Positions 15,654 through 25,451 of a stretch of DNA of 40,523 bases are shown piece after piece; position 1 is the first letter of the stretch; each line of letters starts with the position of its first letter. Origin of the DNA: Paludibacteraceae bacterium. GTDB taxonomy: Bacteria; Bacteroidota; Bacteroidia; Bacteroidales; Paludibacteraceae. A program made the position numbers and the translations under genes. Where the stretch lies: contig JAGCLD010000024.1 of NCBI GenBank assembly GCA_017647145.1, positions 1-40,523 of the forward strand, read 5' to 3'. Below the pieces are notes generated by a model, which was given only the letters and a program-made list of their open reading frames with translations, was not told the origin of the DNA and did no database searches.

Positions 15654-17561
15654 TTACTTCACCTCTTCAAAGTCAACGTCGGTCACATCGTCACCTTTGT
15701 TGGTGTTTTGTGATTGTTGTTGTGAGAAGTCGGCATTTTGTTGACCTGTTTGTGCGTTTTGTGCATTGTACATTTCTTGGCTTGCAGCTTGGAATGCATT
15801 GTTTAGATCATTCATTGCAGCGTCAATAGCAGCGATGTCTTGTGACTTGTGAGCTTCTTTAAGTTTTTCGAGTGCTGCTTCGATAGGTGCTTTCTTGTCT
15901 GCTGGAATCTTATCACCAATTTCTTTCAGTTGTTTTTCTGTTTGGAAAATCATACTGTCGGCTTGGTTGATTTTATCCACGCGTTCTTTTTCTTTCTTGT
16001 CTGCTTCTGCATTAGCTTCTGCTTCTGCTTTCATACGTTTGATTTCTTCATCACTCAATCCACTGGAAGCTTCAATGCGTATCTTTTGTTCTTTACCGGT
16101 TGCTTTGTCTTTTGCTGATACATTCAAGATACCGTTTGCGTCAATGTCAAATGTTACTTCAATTTGTGGTTCACCACGACGTGCCGGCATGATTCCGTCA
16201 AGGTGGAAACGTCCGATAGTCTTGTTGTCTTTTGCCATAGAACGTTCGCCTTGCAATACATGTATTTCTACGGATGGTTGATTGTCAACTGCGGTAGTAA
16301 ACGTTTCTGACTTCTTAGTAGGAATAGTTGTGTTTGCTTCAATGAGTTTTGTCATCACGCCACCCATGGTTTCAATACCGAGTGAAAGTGGAGTTACGTC
16401 AAGCAAGAGCACGTCTTTTACTTCGCCTGTGAGCACACCTCCTTGGATAGCTGCACCGATAGCTACTACTTCATCAGGGTTTACACCTTTAGATGGTGCT
16501 TTGCCGAAGAATTTCTCTACGGCTGATTGAATAGCAGGAATACGGGTAGATCCACCTACAAGGATTATTTCGTCAATGTCAGAAGTAGTGAGTCCTGCGT
16601 TTCTGAGCGCTGTACGGCATGGTTCGATTGTGCGTTGGATAAGGTCATCAACGAGTTGTTCAAACTTAGCACGTGTAAGGGTTCTTACCAAGTGTTTAGG
16701 CATTCCGTCAACCGGCATGATGTATGGCAAGTTGATTTCTGAACTGGTGGTGTTAGAAAGTTCAATCTTTGCTTTTTCTGCTGCTTCTTTTAATCTTTGA
16801 AGTGCCATTGGGTCTTTGCTCAAATCTACTCCACCATTTTCATCTTTGAATTCTTGTACAAGCCAATCAATGATTCTGTGGTCAAAGTCATCTCCTCCAA
16901 GGTGGGTGTCTCCATCAGTTGATTTAACTTCAAATACGCCATCTCCAAGTTCAAGTACAGAAACGTCGTGTGTACCACCACCGCAGTCGAACACAACGAT
17001 TTTCATATCTTTGTTACTCTTGTCGAGTCCGTATGCAAGTGCGGCAGCTGTTGGTTCGTTGACAATACGTCTTACGTTCAATCCGGCAATTTCTCCGGCT
17101 TCTTTGGTTGCTTGACGTTGTGCATCGTTAAAGTAAGCTGGTACAGTGATAACCGCTTCTGTCACTTCTTGTCCAAGGTAGTCTTCTGCTGTCTTTTTCA
17201 TCTTTTGCAAGATAATAGCAGAGATTTCTTGTGGAGTGTAGAGGCGTCCGTCAATGTCTACACGTGGTGTGTTGTTGTCGCCACGTACTACTTTATAAGG
17301 CACTCTTTCAATTTCTTTGTTGAGTCGGTCATAGCTTTCTCCCATGAAACGTTTGATTGAGTACACAGTTTTATGTGGGTTAGTGATGGCTTGGCGTTTA
17401 GCAGGGTCACCTACTTTTCTTTCGCCTCCATCAATAAAACCTACAACTGAAGGGGTTGTTCTTTTTCCTTCACTGTTAGTTACAACCACCGGTTCGTTAC
17501 CTTCCATTACGGCTACGCATGAGTTGGTGGTTCCTAAGTCTATACCAATAATTTTTCCCAT
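15654..17561 (-). CDS. dnaK: Molecular chaperone DnaK (Hsp70)
   Basis: A 635-residue cytoplasmic Hsp70 that uses ATP hydrolysis to cycle binding of unfolded segments, normally with DnaJ and GrpE. The nucleotide-binding domain has [43 protein letters not shown] and [13 protein letters not shown]. The linker is [19 protein letters not shown], then the substrate domain. The C-terminal tail ends [12 protein letters not shown], the usual EEVD-like acidic end. The length is normal. The phosphate-2 motif reads [14 protein letters not shown] where most bacteria have DLGGGTFDxS. It is transcribed alone, with no grpE or dnaJ beside it. I did not find a clear TAnnTTTG promoter, so it may use a different sigma factor. 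Confidence 0.98.
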   Translation of the reverse strand: MGKIIGIDLGTTNSCVAVMEGNEPVVVTNSEGKRTTPSVVGFIDGGERKVGDPAKRQAITNPHKTVYSIKRFMGESYDRLNKEIERVPYKVVRGDNNTPRVDIDGRLYTPQEISAIILQKMKKTAEDYLGQEVTEAVITVPAYFNDAQRQATKEAGEIAGLNVRRIVNEPTAAALAYGLDKSNKDMKIVVFDCGGGTHDVSVLELGDGVFEVKSTDGDTHLGGDDFDHRIIDWLVQEFKDENGGVDLSKDPMALQRLKEAAEKAKIELSNTTSSEINLPYIMPVDGMPKHLVRTLTRAKFEQLVDDLIQRTIEPCRTALRNAGLTTSDIDEIILVGGSTRIPAIQSAVEKFFGKAPSKGVNPDEVVAIGAAIQGGVLTGEVKDVLLLDVTPLSLGIETMGGVMTKLIEANTTIPTKKSETFTTAVDNQPSVEIHVLQGERSMAKDNKTIGRFHLDGIMPARRGEPQIEVTFDIDANGILNVSAKDKATGKEQKIRIEASSGLSDEEIKRMKAEAEANAEADKKEKERVDKINQADSMIFQTEKQLKEIGDKIPADKKAPIEAALEKLKEAHKSQDIAAIDAAMNDLNNAFQAASQEMYNAQNAQTGQQNADFSQQQSQNTNKGDDVTDVDFEEVK

Positions 17562-17743
17562 TGTCTTATTTTTTATTTGTTATTATTCAATTTTTATTCT
17601 TGTGTTTTTTTATAGACACACTTTCTTAATCGCAAATGGTGTGCCATGTGGCTGGTTCTGCCATAATCGGACATTTTGTCTTATAAGGACTTATTTGTGA
17701 GTGTTTTTGTCTGCCTTTTTAAGTAGTAATAGGATAATTTTTA

Positions 17744-17941
17744 CAGGTGTCTGATAATACTCTAATCTCTGCGAAACATAATGTGAGATCCAAAAATGAG
17801 CTAAAACTACATCTACCATTATCTGGACAGCCGAAGCAATATCAAATGTAGGGCTTGGATTTTGAAAATAGAAATCTCAACTGTATAAACACAGCAGTTG
17901 AAACTCACTTTTATATGCTTATAAAATTTAACCGGACACCA
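17744..17941. mobile_element. Possible MITE or insertion-sequence remnant
   Basis: AGGTGTCTGATAAT (from 17744) and TTAACCGGACACC (17929-17941) form an imperfect terminal inverted repeat, with 9 of 12 positions matching GGTGTCCGGTTA. They bracket about 170 non-coding bases. The TTAACCGGACAC end resembles ends of some Bacteroidetes transposons from memory. No target duplication was found. Confidence 0.3.
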
Positions 17942-17986
17942 ACATTTCTTTTATAAAGAATGTGATCTTAATCATTGATGAAATAG

Positions 17987-18010
17987 CCTACTAGTAGCTA
18001 CCAGGTTTAG
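17987..18010. repeat. Short intergenic repeat CCTACTAGTAG-CTACCAGGTTTAG
   Basis: CCTACTAGTAG is followed in the same 11-bp register by CTACCAGGTTT. CTACCAGGTTTAG also occurs at 1162-1174, and CCTACTAATAR units form an array at 30216-30248. Confidence 0.6.
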
Positions 18011-18077
18011 TGTGGTTTTGTCTGTAGGATATTTTTTGTTTGTTGTGGGATGAGAAGGGTTGGCTTGTGAGCATAAA

Positions 18078-18110
18078 AAAAAGACCGACCATGTGTTGGT
18101 CAGTCTTTTT
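18078..18110 (-). terminator. tdh terminator
   Basis: Arms AAAAAGACCGACC (18078-18090) and GGTCAGTCTTTTT (18098-18110) pair with one mismatch. On the minus strand a T-run follows. It lies 17 bases after the tdh stop. Confidence 0.85.
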
Positions 18111-18127
18111 GGGTATGTGTTGTTTTT

Positions 18128-19150
18128 TTATAGTTCAAGTAGCACTTTACCGCATTGTCCGGATTTCATTACCTCAAAGCCTTTTTCGAAGTCGTCAAAT
18201 TTGAAGCGATGGGTGATGACTGGGCTCAGGTCTAATCCTGTGATGAGCATTTGTTCCATTTGATACCATGTCTCCCACATCTCACGTCCGTATATGCCTT
18301 TCAGTGTAAGTGCGTTAAAAATGATTTTGCTCCATTCTACTTGAGTTGTGTCTGGAAGGATTCCGAGCAAACTGATTTTAGAACCATTGTACATATTATC
18401 AATCATGCTATTGAAGGCAGCTGGTGCTCCTGACATTTCGAGTCCAACGTCAAATCCTTGCATGTTGAGTTGTTTCTTTGCATCTTCTATTGTTTCGCCT
18501 TTTGCGGGATTGACGGTGATGTCGGCGCCCATTTGTTTTGCGATGTTGAGGCGGTAGTCGCTAACGTCTGTTACTACGATGTGTCGTGCTCCGGCAAATC
18601 TACAGATACCTGTTGCTATTGTGCCGATGAGTCCTGCTCCTGTGATGAGAACATCTTCGCCTAAAAGAGGGAATGATAGGGCTGTGTGGGTTGCATTTCC
18701 GAATGGGTCCATGATTGCAGCCATATCATCTGTGATTCGTGGGTCAAGTTTTATGACATTTTCTGCTGGAATGCAAAGGTATTCAGCAAATGCTCCGTCT
18801 CGATTGACTCCCACACCGGTTGTGTTTTGGCATACGTGTTTTTTCCCTCTACGGCAGTTACGGCAGTGTCCGCATGCGATGTGTCCTTCTCCTGTTACTC
18901 TGTCACCAATGTTGAGGTTTTTTACTCCGGAACCCATGTCAACGATTTCGCCGACGTATTCGTGTCCGATGGTCATCGGGGTTTTGATGGTTTTCTGTGA
19001 CCACGCATCCCATTTGTAGATGTGCAGGTCGGTGCCGCAAATGGCTACTTTCTTAATTTTTATGAGGACGTCGTTGACTCCTACTTCGGGTACCGGAACG
19101 TCTTCCATCCATAGTCCTTCTTGGGGTAGTTTTTTAACAAGTGCTTTCAT
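18128..19150 (-). CDS. tdh: L-threonine 3-dehydrogenase
   Basis: A 340-residue zinc-dependent medium-chain dehydrogenase that oxidises L-threonine to 2-amino-3-ketobutyrate with NAD+. Catalytic zinc ligands C38, H63 and E64 and structural zinc cysteines C93, C96, C99 and C107 fall at the same numbers as in E. coli Tdh. The Rossmann motif [15 protein letters not shown] lies near residue 170. It is a single-gene unit with its own promoter (19181-19211) and terminator. The usual partner kbl (2-amino-3-ketobutyrate CoA ligase) is not adjacent. The zinc-site numbering and full length make the call firm. Confidence 0.95.
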   Translation of the reverse strand: MKALVKKLPQEGLWMEDVPVPEVGVNDVLIKIKKVAICGTDLHIYKWDAWSQKTIKTPMTIGHEYVGEIVDMGSGVKNLNIGDRVTGEGHIACGHCRNCRRGKKHVCQNTTGVGVNRDGAFAEYLCIPAENVIKLDPRITDDMAAIMDPFGNATHTALSFPLLGEDVLITGAGLIGTIATGICRFAGARHIVVTDVSDYRLNIAKQMGADITVNPAKGETIEDAKKQLNMQGFDVGLEMSGAPAAFNSMIDNMYNGSKISLLGILPDTTQVEWSKIIFNALTLKGIYGREMWETWYQMEQMLITGLDLSPVITHRFKFDDFEKGFEVMKSGQCGKVLLEL

Positions 19151-19180
19151 GTGTGTATGAGTTTAATGTCTTAAACGCTG

Positions 19181-19211
19181 CAAATGTACATTTTTCTGCA
19201 GATTGAAGCAA
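19181..19211 (-). promoter_or_regulatory. tdh promoter
   Basis: On the minus strand TTG (19209-19211), 20 bases, then TACATTTG (19181-19188). This is an exact Bacteroidetes -33/-7 pair 30 bases upstream of the start codon. Confidence 0.8.
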
Positions 19212-19255
19212 TGAAAAGAGGATTTTATTTTATTTCTTTTATGATAGTTTTGATT

Positions 19256-20182
19256 TTAGTGAATCGCTTTGTGTGTAAATTGAATGATTTCGTCTATTTG
19301 TTCGGGGTTAAACCAATGAATTTCGGGGTCTGCATTGAACCATGTGAGTTGGCGTTTTGCGTAGTGTCTGCTGTCTTGCTTGATCATCTGGATGGCATAT
19401 TCAAGAGTCCATTCTCCATCGAAATATTTGAATAATTCTTTATAGCCCACAGTGTTGAGGCTATTGAGATGGCGGTGTGTGTAGAGTGGGCTGGCTTCTT
19501 TTAGTAGTCCTTGATTAATCATTTCGTCTACGCGGAGGTTGATTCGTTCATAGAGTTCAGGACGAGGACGATTGAGTCCTATTTTTAGAATATTGAATGG
19601 GCGTTGTTTTTTTTGTCCTGTGCAGAATGAAGAGTAGGGTTTCCCTGTTTCAATGCATACTTCTAAGGCATGTAACATGCGTTGGTGGTTGTGTTGATCT
19701 ACACGTGAGAAGTGTACAGGATCTGCATTACGAAGCGCATCTTGTAACCAAACAAGTCCTTTTTCTTCGTACTCTTGGCGGAGACGGAGACGTAAGTCTG
19801 GACTGACAGAGGGTATGTCATCCATTCCTTTGCATAGGGCGTCTATATACATCATAGAACCTCCAACTAACAGTTGAACCGGTCGCACTTGAAATAATTG
19901 TTCCAAAAGTGTGAGTGCATCGGTTTCATATTGTCCGGCACTGTAGGGGGTGAATATGGATTGAGTGGCAATGAAGTGATGTTTGACGCGTTGTAGTTCT
20001 TCTTCTGTAGGAGCAGCAGTTCCAATTTTTAGTTCACGGAATATTTGGCGAGAATCTGAGGAAATGATGTCGCAATTCAGTGATTCTGCTAAGCGTAAAC
20101 TTAGTTCTGTCTTTCCTACTCCGGTGGGCCCTAATAGTACTACTAGGGTAGGCGTGTGTATTTGTGATGAATTATCTGCCAT
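19256..20182 (-). CDS. miaA: tRNA dimethylallyltransferase
   Basis: A 308-residue enzyme that adds a dimethylallyl group to A37 of tRNAs reading UNN codons, the first step to ms2i6A. The P-loop is LLGPTGVGKTELS (about 15-27), followed by ISSDSRQIFRELKIGTA and VGGSMMYIDAL, the family's substrate motifs. NTVGYKELFKYFDG and KRQLTWF mark the C-terminal part. Last gene of an operon, its start overlaps the lamin-tail gene by 11 bases. Length is normal. Confidence 0.96.
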   Translation of the reverse strand: MADNSSQIHTPTLVVLLGPTGVGKTELSLRLAESLNCDIISSDSRQIFRELKIGTAAPTEEELQRVKHHFIATQSIFTPYSAGQYETDALTLLEQLFQVRPVQLLVGGSMMYIDALCKGMDDIPSVSPDLRLRLRQEYEEKGLVWLQDALRNADPVHFSRVDQHNHQRMLHALEVCIETGKPYSSFCTGQKKQRPFNILKIGLNRPRPELYERINLRVDEMINQGLLKEASPLYTHRHLNSLNTVGYKELFKYFDGEWTLEYAIQMIKQDSRHYAKRQLTWFNADPEIHWFNPEQIDEIIQFTHKAIH

Positions 20183-21755
20183 GTACGATTATTGGGAGTT
20201 TCTTTTTTAAGCGTTTGCCGGTTGTGGGATGATAGGCTTCTAACACAAGTGCATAAATACCTATTTCGGCGTTATATCCTTTCATGGTGCTTCCATCCCA
20301 GATGAATTGTTCTTCTTCACTTGATAAGGCGTTATCTGCAATTTGAGCTATAAACAGACCGGTAGGAGTGAAAATTCGTAGATTTACTACGTACCCTGCT
20401 TCAGGAAAGTTGCAATGAATAATACAGATATCATCCCATCCATCTCCATCGGGTGAGAAGGTTTCAGGGGAAAGATATATTGACTCTTCTGTAGTTGTTG
20501 TGGTGGTAATGGTGAACTGTGAATTCCGGTAGCCGGGAGTTCCGTAATTACTTGTACTTGCAGCTGACATCCATGTGGTAGATGCGTTGGAGGGTAAGTC
20601 AGGATGTATGCGCTCTAGAGCAACTCCTTTGTTACCTTTTACTAATGGATGTTGCCATGAGGGTGAATAGGTGACAGAGTCGGCTATTGCTCCTGTAGGG
20701 GATAGCAAATAAAGTGTGGTTCCTTCGTTATTAAAGTTTTGTGGCCAACTACATGCGTAAATCTGGGCTGAATCCTCCACTTGAAATTGGTCGCGCAGTG
20801 TGACATCATCTTTGCATAGTGCTGCTACTCCGTAAGGTTTGATGTAAGTGTTATCAGGAAAACGATTGCCGCTGTTGAATGAGCCATCTTTCTTACGTGT
20901 GGTTAGTCGCCATCCTTGTAAGGAGAGAATGTTATCGCTGAGATTGATGATTTCACCATATTCTTGTTGGTCGGTAAGTGGTTCGTACATAATTTCATTG
21001 ATGAGGAGGTCATCAATGGTAGCTGTATCTATGCCTTCTACTGGTGGTGTAATGGTAGTATCGGTGGGAGGAATCTCCACGCCTTCCAATCCAGTAATAT
21101 TGAGATTATCAAAATAGAATGATTTGCCACGCGTTTTGGTACAGGTATATGAGAGGGCACAATAAGCAGATTGATTCATCTTGAGGTGTTCTACAGAGCC
21201 TTCTTCTACTTCTGTTATCTCAGCATTTAGAGATGGTGTGAGTTGTTGGGTGTAGAGTGTCCATCTGCCTTTATATTGTGTGAGGCGAATGTTTACTGTG
21301 CTTTTGGCGGCTTCGAGTAATCCTTCACGTCCTTGTATTAGACAGGTGCTTTTCCCATTTTCTTTGTAAAAGAGACAGATATTATCGGGTGTGTTCCCCA
21401 TGCGTAGATAGTAGGCTTGGTTGGATGTAGCCGGAGATTCGTGACTCATGGCTACGTAGAAATTAGAATAATTGACAGATGAGGTGCTATATTCAAAGGA
21501 TACTGTGATATTCCATTCTGCACTGTCGATGGCTGAACAGGGGGTAGAGATGTAGTGGGTTGCTGAACTATCGATATTGCTTTGTAGGATTCCTCCTGCT
21601 TCTGGGTTGATGATAAAAGCACTGGTATCACCTTGCCAAGTGGGGTTGTCTGATAGATTGCCATCATGGAAGTCATCGTTTATGGTGATAAGCACTCGCC
21701 CCTTCGCTGTGTGTACCAACGAAAGAAAGACAAATAGGAGGCAGAGATGTTTCAT
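20172..21755 (-). CDS. Secreted lamin-tail-domain protein
   Basis: A 527-residue exported protein. Signal peptide MKHLCLLFVFLSLVHTAKG is at the N-terminus. Residues about 25-225 resemble a concanavalin-like beta-sandwich (FEYSTSSVNYSNFYVAMS and FYFDNLNITGLEG). Residues about 240-385 are a lamin tail domain (INEIMYEPLTDQQEYGEI, LSLQGWRL, GYRNSQ). The C-terminal 100 residues carry SPETFSPDGDGWDD and GIYALVLEAY, as in gliding-associated or FlgD-like C-terminal domains. Such proteins are cell-surface or periplasmic in Bacteroidetes; the ligand is unknown. The gene starts 8 bases after the folE stop and overlaps miaA. Confidence 0.85.
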   Translation of the reverse strand: MKHLCLLFVFLSLVHTAKGRVLITINDDFHDGNLSDNPTWQGDTSAFIINPEAGGILQSNIDSSATHYISTPCSAIDSAEWNITVSFEYSTSSVNYSNFYVAMSHESPATSNQAYYLRMGNTPDNICLFYKENGKSTCLIQGREGLLEAAKSTVNIRLTQYKGRWTLYTQQLTPSLNAEITEVEEGSVEHLKMNQSAYCALSYTCTKTRGKSFYFDNLNITGLEGVEIPPTDTTITPPVEGIDTATIDDLLINEIMYEPLTDQQEYGEIINLSDNILSLQGWRLTTRKKDGSFNSGNRFPDNTYIKPYGVAALCKDDVTLRDQFQVEDSAQIYACSWPQNFNNEGTTLYLLSPTGAIADSVTYSPSWQHPLVKGNKGVALERIHPDLPSNASTTWMSAASTSNYGTPGYRNSQFTITTTTTTEESIYLSPETFSPDGDGWDDICIIHCNFPEAGYVVNLRIFTPTGLFIAQIADNALSSEEEQFIWDGSTMKGYNAEIGIYALVLEAYHPTTGKRLKKKLPIIVHGR

Positions 21756-21763
21756 AGTTGTGC

Positions 21764-22360
21764 TTATTTCCCACGAACTAAGTTCATGAATTCTTCCCGT
21801 GTTTTTGCTTGTTCAAAGATTCCGGTGAAGTCTGAAGTGGTAGTAATGGAATGCTGTTTTTGTACCCCTCTCATTTGCATGCAAAGGTGTTGTGCTTCAA
21901 TTACAACCATTACTCCCAATGGGTTAAGTGTTCGCTGAATGCAGTCTTTGATTTGTGTTGTCATGCGTTCTTGTACTTGCATACGACGTGCAAATACTTC
22001 TACAACTCGTGCTACCTTGCTCAATCCTGTGATGCGTCCATTGGGGATATATGCTACATGTGCTTTGCCAAAAAACGGGAGTAGGTGATGCTCACACATC
22101 GAGTAGAAATCAATGTCTTTCACAATGACCATTTGACGATAGTCTTCTTCGAAAATAGCAGACCGTAGAATGGCCTCGGGGTCTTGATCGTAGCCTTGCA
22201 TCAAAAATTGATAGGCCTTTGCAACTCGCTCAGGAGTTTTAATCAATCCCTCACGGTCAACATTTTCACCTAAAATGCGAATGACTTCTTTTACATGGGT
22301 TGAAATTTCAGAAGTCTTTACAGCGTCAAATTGAAAATTATTTTGAGAAGAACAACTCAT
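21764..22360 (-). CDS. folE: GTP cyclohydrolase I
   Basis: A 198-residue enzyme converting GTP to 7,8-dihydroneopterin triphosphate, the entry to folate and pterin synthesis. The zinc ligands are C89 and H92 ([20 protein letters not shown]) and C160 (HLCMQMRG), with the same spacing as C110, H113 and C181 in E. coli. [15 protein letters not shown] is the conserved helix. It starts 2 bases after the SPOR gene stop in the same operon. Confidence 0.97.
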   Translation of the reverse strand: MSCSSQNNFQFDAVKTSEISTHVKEVIRILGENVDREGLIKTPERVAKAYQFLMQGYDQDPEAILRSAIFEEDYRQMVIVKDIDFYSMCEHHLLPFFGKAHVAYIPNGRITGLSKVARVVEVFARRMQVQERMTTQIKDCIQRTLNPLGVMVVIEAQHLCMQMRGVQKQHSITTTSDFTGIFEQAKTREEFMNLVRGK

Positions 22361-22362
22361 AG

Positions 22363-22851
22363 TTATTTTGCGACTTGAATCATATCTTTGACAAGATATA
22401 CATCTCCTTTAATGTTGGGGAAACGGGTGATGACATCTTGTCTTAATAAATCAGCTTCTGTTTGATTGCGAAAATCTCCTAAACGTACTTTCCAGAATGG
22501 TGGTTGATAAATGACATAAACAGGTATATCCGGGAATGCCGTTTTCATATCTTTTTCGATATCAAAGGCTTCTTTTTTGGAAGTCTGAGGAACGTTGCTT
22601 GAATAAACTTGTAAACGAAATCCGCTAATATCCATTGTTTGAAGTTCGTTACCGTTTATTTTTGAGGCTATGACTGTTTCTATTCGTTCATCCTGGTATA
22701 GTGTAACATTACCGCCTTGCGTATTATCGGTTATTTCTTCAAATATAGCAGGACGTTGATAGGGAACAATGCTGTCTGTTTGGTTTTCAGCATGTACGCA
22801 TACCACACCCCAACAGCATAAAATTGCCCCAATTAACATTTTTCTTGTCAT
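22363..22851 (-). CDS. SPOR-domain periplasmic protein
   Basis: A 162-residue protein with a signal peptide ([20 protein letters not shown], cleaved near HAEN). A C-terminal SPOR domain starts near residue 76: [28 protein letters not shown] and [14 protein letters not shown] domains bind peptidoglycan stripped of stem peptides at division sites. It lies between an outer-membrane protein gene (56 bases away) and folE (2 bases). Linkage of a SPOR protein with folE recurs in Bacteroidetes, usually with tpiA, which is absent here. Confidence 0.88.
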   Translation of the reverse strand: MTRKMLIGAILCCWGVVCVHAENQTDSIVPYQRPAIFEEITDNTQGGNVTLYQDERIETVIASKINGNELQTMDISGFRLQVYSSNVPQTSKKEAFDIEKDMKTAFPDIPVYVIYQPPFWKVRLGDFRNQTEADLLRQDVITRFPNIKGDVYLVKDMIQVAK

Positions 22852-22907
22852 AAGCCTTAATTAACTGTTGGTGTCGTTTGGATAATCTATTGTGCAGTAG
22901 GAGTTGA

Positions 22908-23732
22908 CTACTGATATTTCGTGAAGCGACAAATCTTACATGCCTTGTTCTTGAAGACATAAGAAAGAGTGATACCTCCGGTGAAGTATCCGTCAGCCCA
23001 ACGAGATTTCTTTCCCATTACTTCTCCTTCTGGGCTCTTGAATGGATAGCCATCTAGGCTTGAGAAGTAAGAGTCAAAGAGAGTTTGGTGGCAACCTAAA
23101 TTAATACCAATTCGGAAGTTATAAGCAACAGGGAAATTAACACCGATACCAAAAGGAACAGTTGGAGATAGTTTATGGAAAGTACCATCAACTGTAGCAA
23201 AGTGGTTACAATCTATATAACTGTATGTAATACCTAATCCGGCATAAATGTAGAACCATTTTGATACTTCTGAGAATGGGTAATATTCAACAGTTGCACT
23301 TGGCTCTGCAAAGAAGGAAGAAAACTCTTTTTGGCTTCTTGGAGCTGATTGATATTCAAAGTTATTTGCTTGCAATTTACCTCCGGTCAAATTGATACGT
23401 ACACCTAAGTGGTTATATACAGGCATCATGAGTGATAACTTACCATAAAAACTCATGTGAGCAGACGCCCAATCTGAAGGAACGCCTCCAAATAGTGCTA
23501 ATCCAGGAAATTCAACGTCGCCATAGTAATATGTAGCACCACCCTCAATGGTCAGCACTGTACCAGAACCGTCGGTTTTGGAGAATAAACCTTTAGAGTG
23601 TGGTTGTTGACTCCATGATGCGCGTCTTTGATAACGTCCATCATTGTTAATATATCGTCTAACTTGCGCTGTTGCGCCAAAGCTTACGCTAATAAATAAT
23701 GCGATCAATAAGAATGTTTTTCTGTTCCCCAT
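22908..23732 (-). CDS. Outer-membrane beta-barrel protein
   Basis: A 274-residue protein with signal peptide RKTFLLIALFISVSFGATAQ. The rest is a series of amphipathic strands typical of a small barrel (LTIEGGATYYYGDVEFPG, YGKLSLMMPVYNHLGVRINL, FYIYAGLGITYSYIDCN, GYFTGGITLSYVF). After the last strand, KNKACKICRFTKYQ adds a CxxC tail, which is unusual for a barrel end. First gene of the operon, with an exact promoter (23757-23785). Transport or structural role unknown. Confidence 0.82.
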   Translation of the reverse strand: MGNRKTFLLIALFISVSFGATAQVRRYINNDGRYQRRASWSQQPHSKGLFSKTDGSGTVLTIEGGATYYYGDVEFPGLALFGGVPSDWASAHMSFYGKLSLMMPVYNHLGVRINLTGGKLQANNFEYQSAPRSQKEFSSFFAEPSATVEYYPFSEVSKWFYIYAGLGITYSYIDCNHFATVDGTFHKLSPTVPFGIGVNFPVAYNFRIGINLGCHQTLFDSYFSSLDGYPFKSPEGEVMGKKSRWADGYFTGGITLSYVFKNKACKICRFTKYQ

Positions 23733-23756
23733 GACATGTCGAATTTAGAATGTTTG

Positions 23757-23785
23757 CAAAGATATAAAAAAAATGCTTTATGCAA
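23757..23785 (-). promoter_or_regulatory. Promoter of the barrel-SPOR-folE-miaA operon
   Basis: On the minus strand TTG (23783-23785), 18 bases, then TATCTTTG (23757-23764), 24 bases before the start codon. Confidence 0.75.
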
Positions 23786-23976
23786 AAAGAAAACACAACT
23801 ATTTGTAATGGTATGTTAAAACTTTTATAGGTTTACTTGAAAATAAATAATAAAAACATGTGTTGTTCCATTAATCGCTTAGTTTTTGGAGTATGTATGG
23901 TAAGCGTCATGATTGTTTCTGTTCATCACTGTAATGGAGGTTTTTAGGTGTCAATGGGTGAATGTATAAATAAAAA

Positions 23977-24016
23977 ACAATACATCCTTATCTTTTAATT
24001 GATGAGGATGTATTGT
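23977..24016 (-). terminator. nagB terminator
   Basis: 16-base arms ACAATACATCCTTATC (23977-23992) and GATGAGGATGTATTGT (24001-24016) pair with one mismatch. A TTTTTTA run follows on the minus strand. It sits 44 bases after the nagB stop. Confidence 0.85.
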
Positions 24017-24060
24017 TGTGTATGAAATCTACAGAATATATGTGCTGGTTATGTTTGCTT

Positions 24061-24870
24061 TTACAGTAAGCTCTCCGGATTGAGGGTGTCTTTTTCTATA
24101 TCGAGGAAATATTTGTAAGTTCCGACTTTCAACTCAACACAAGCATCGTAATCACATACGATAATACCTTTGGGATGCATTTGCAGTGCGCTGATTGTCC
24201 ACATGTGATTGATGGGTTCTTCAATGGCATGGCGCAGAGCGCGAGCCTTGTTATGTCCATTTACAATGATTAGCACTTCTTTGGCGTCCATTACAGTACC
24301 AACCCCAACTGTTAAAGCTGTCTTGGGAACCTTGTTTATGTCATTATCAAAAAAACGAGAGTTGGCAATCAGGGTGTCTGTGGTGAGTGTTTTTTTGCGA
24401 GTTCTTGAAGATAAAGATGAAGCGGGCTCATTAAAAGCAATATGTCCATCTGGACCTATTCCCCCTAAAAATAAATCAACACCTCCAACGGATTTCATTT
24501 TTTCTTCATAGGCTTTGCATTCTGCATCTAAATCAGTCGCATTACCGTTAAGTATGTGAACATTCTCAGGGAGAATATCAATGTGGCTGAAAAAATTGTT
24601 CCACATGAAAGAGTGGTAACTTTCGGGATGTTCTTCTTCTAAACCAACATATTCGTCCATATTAAATGTAATGACATGTTCAAAAGAAATAATTCCTTGT
24701 CGATTTAACTCTATCAAATTACGATACATCCCTAAAGGAGAAGAGCCTGTTGGTAAGCCTAATACGAATGGTTTTTCTTTTGTTGGGTTGGCTTGTCTGA
24801 TGCGTGCTGCTACATAGTTTGCAGCCCATAAGGATACATTTTCGTAGTCCGGTTCTATAATTACTCTCAT
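24061..24870 (-). CDS. nagB: Glucosamine-6-phosphate deaminase
   Basis: A 269-residue enzyme interconverting glucosamine-6-phosphate with fructose-6-phosphate and ammonia. Catalytic D72 (NMDEYVGL) and D141, H143 and E148 ([14 protein letters not shown]) fall at the E. coli NagB numbers. [13 protein letters not shown] binds the phosphate. A monocistronic gene with its own promoter and terminator. It would serve amino-sugar catabolism, expected of a host-glycan user. Confidence 0.97.
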   Translation of the reverse strand: MRVIIEPDYENVSLWAANYVAARIRQANPTKEKPFVLGLPTGSSPLGMYRNLIELNRQGIISFEHVITFNMDEYVGLEEEHPESYHSFMWNNFFSHIDILPENVHILNGNATDLDAECKAYEEKMKSVGGVDLFLGGIGPDGHIAFNEPASSLSSRTRKKTLTTDTLIANSRFFDNDINKVPKTALTVGVGTVMDAKEVLIIVNGHNKARALRHAIEEPINHMWTISALQMHPKGIIVCDYDACVELKVGTYKYFLDIEKDTLNPESLL

Positions 24871-24896
24871 AGATCTACTAATTTAATTTTGTAACG

Positions 24897-24926
24897 CAAA
24901 AGTAATGTATTTTGCATAAAAAACAA
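24897..24926 (-). promoter_or_regulatory. nagB promoter
   Basis: On the minus strand TTG (24924-24926), 19 bases, then TACTTTTG (24897-24904), 26 bases before the start codon. Confidence 0.8.
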
Positions 24927-24968
24927 GTATCTCGTATTTTTGTTTATGGATATTTTTAAAAAAAATTA

Positions 24969-24976
24969 TACTTTTA
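24969..24976 (+). promoter_or_regulatory. Likely ssb -7 box
   Basis: TACTTTTA is one base off TAnnTTTG, 37 bases upstream of the ssb ATG. TTTG about 25 bases upstream could be the -33 element. Confidence 0.45.
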
Positions 24977-25013
24977 CATCGGAAATATAGATAGCAATTA
25001 AAAACACAAAACT

Positions 25014-25427
25014 ATGGCTGTTAACAAAGTAATTTTATTAGGAAATGTAGGTCGTGATCCGGAAGTACGCTATATTGATAAAAATGTGGCTGTCGTTTCT
25101 TTTTCTTTGGCTACTACTGATCGTGGTTTTACCACTGCTAATGGAACGGTAGTTCCTGAAAGAACTGAATGGCACAACATTGTGGCATGGCGTTCGCTAG
25201 CTCAATTTGTAGAAAACTATGTAAAAAGAGGAGCGATGCTCTACATTGAGGGTAAATTGCAGACACGCAGTTGGGAAAAAGATGGACAAACTCATTATCG
25301 TACAGAGATATTGGCTGATACGATTCAATTGTTAGATAGACGCGATAAAACAAATGAGGGTGGGTCTGTTCCTACAGCACCATCTGTTGTGGCAGAGTCT
25401 TCGGGCGATGAAGATTTGCCTTTTTAA
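25014..25427 (+). CDS. ssb: Single-stranded DNA-binding protein
   Basis: A 137-residue SSB. The OB fold runs over residues 1-108, with NKVILLGNVGRDPEVRYI, ERTEWHNIVAWRSLAQFVE and KRGAMLYIEGKLQTRSW. A short flexible linker leads to the acidic tip GDEDLPF, the docking tail for replication and repair partners. Single gene on the plus strand facing rluD. Its terminator overlaps the end of rluD. Confidence 0.97.
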   Translation: MAVNKVILLGNVGRDPEVRYIDKNVAVVSFSLATTDRGFTTANGTVVPERTEWHNIVAWRSLAQFVENYVKRGAMLYIEGKLQTRSWEKDGQTHYRTEILADTIQLLDRRDKTNEGGSVPTAPSVVAESSGDEDLPF

Positions 25428-25451
25428 TGAAGGATTTGGTTTGTAAATAAG

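Larger units (their letters stand above)
17562..18077. other. dnaK upstream region and gene-free spacer
   Basis: This holds the dnaK leader and about 450 bases without a supported gene. It contains an imperfect inverted pair (17744-17941) and an 11-bp-type repeat (17987-18010). No dnaK promoter could be assigned with confidence. Confidence 0.5.

Noticed and set aside
16118-17115. Several plus-strand open frames opposite dnaK
   Set aside because: They are antisense shadows of a strongly biased coding sequence, with no domains.
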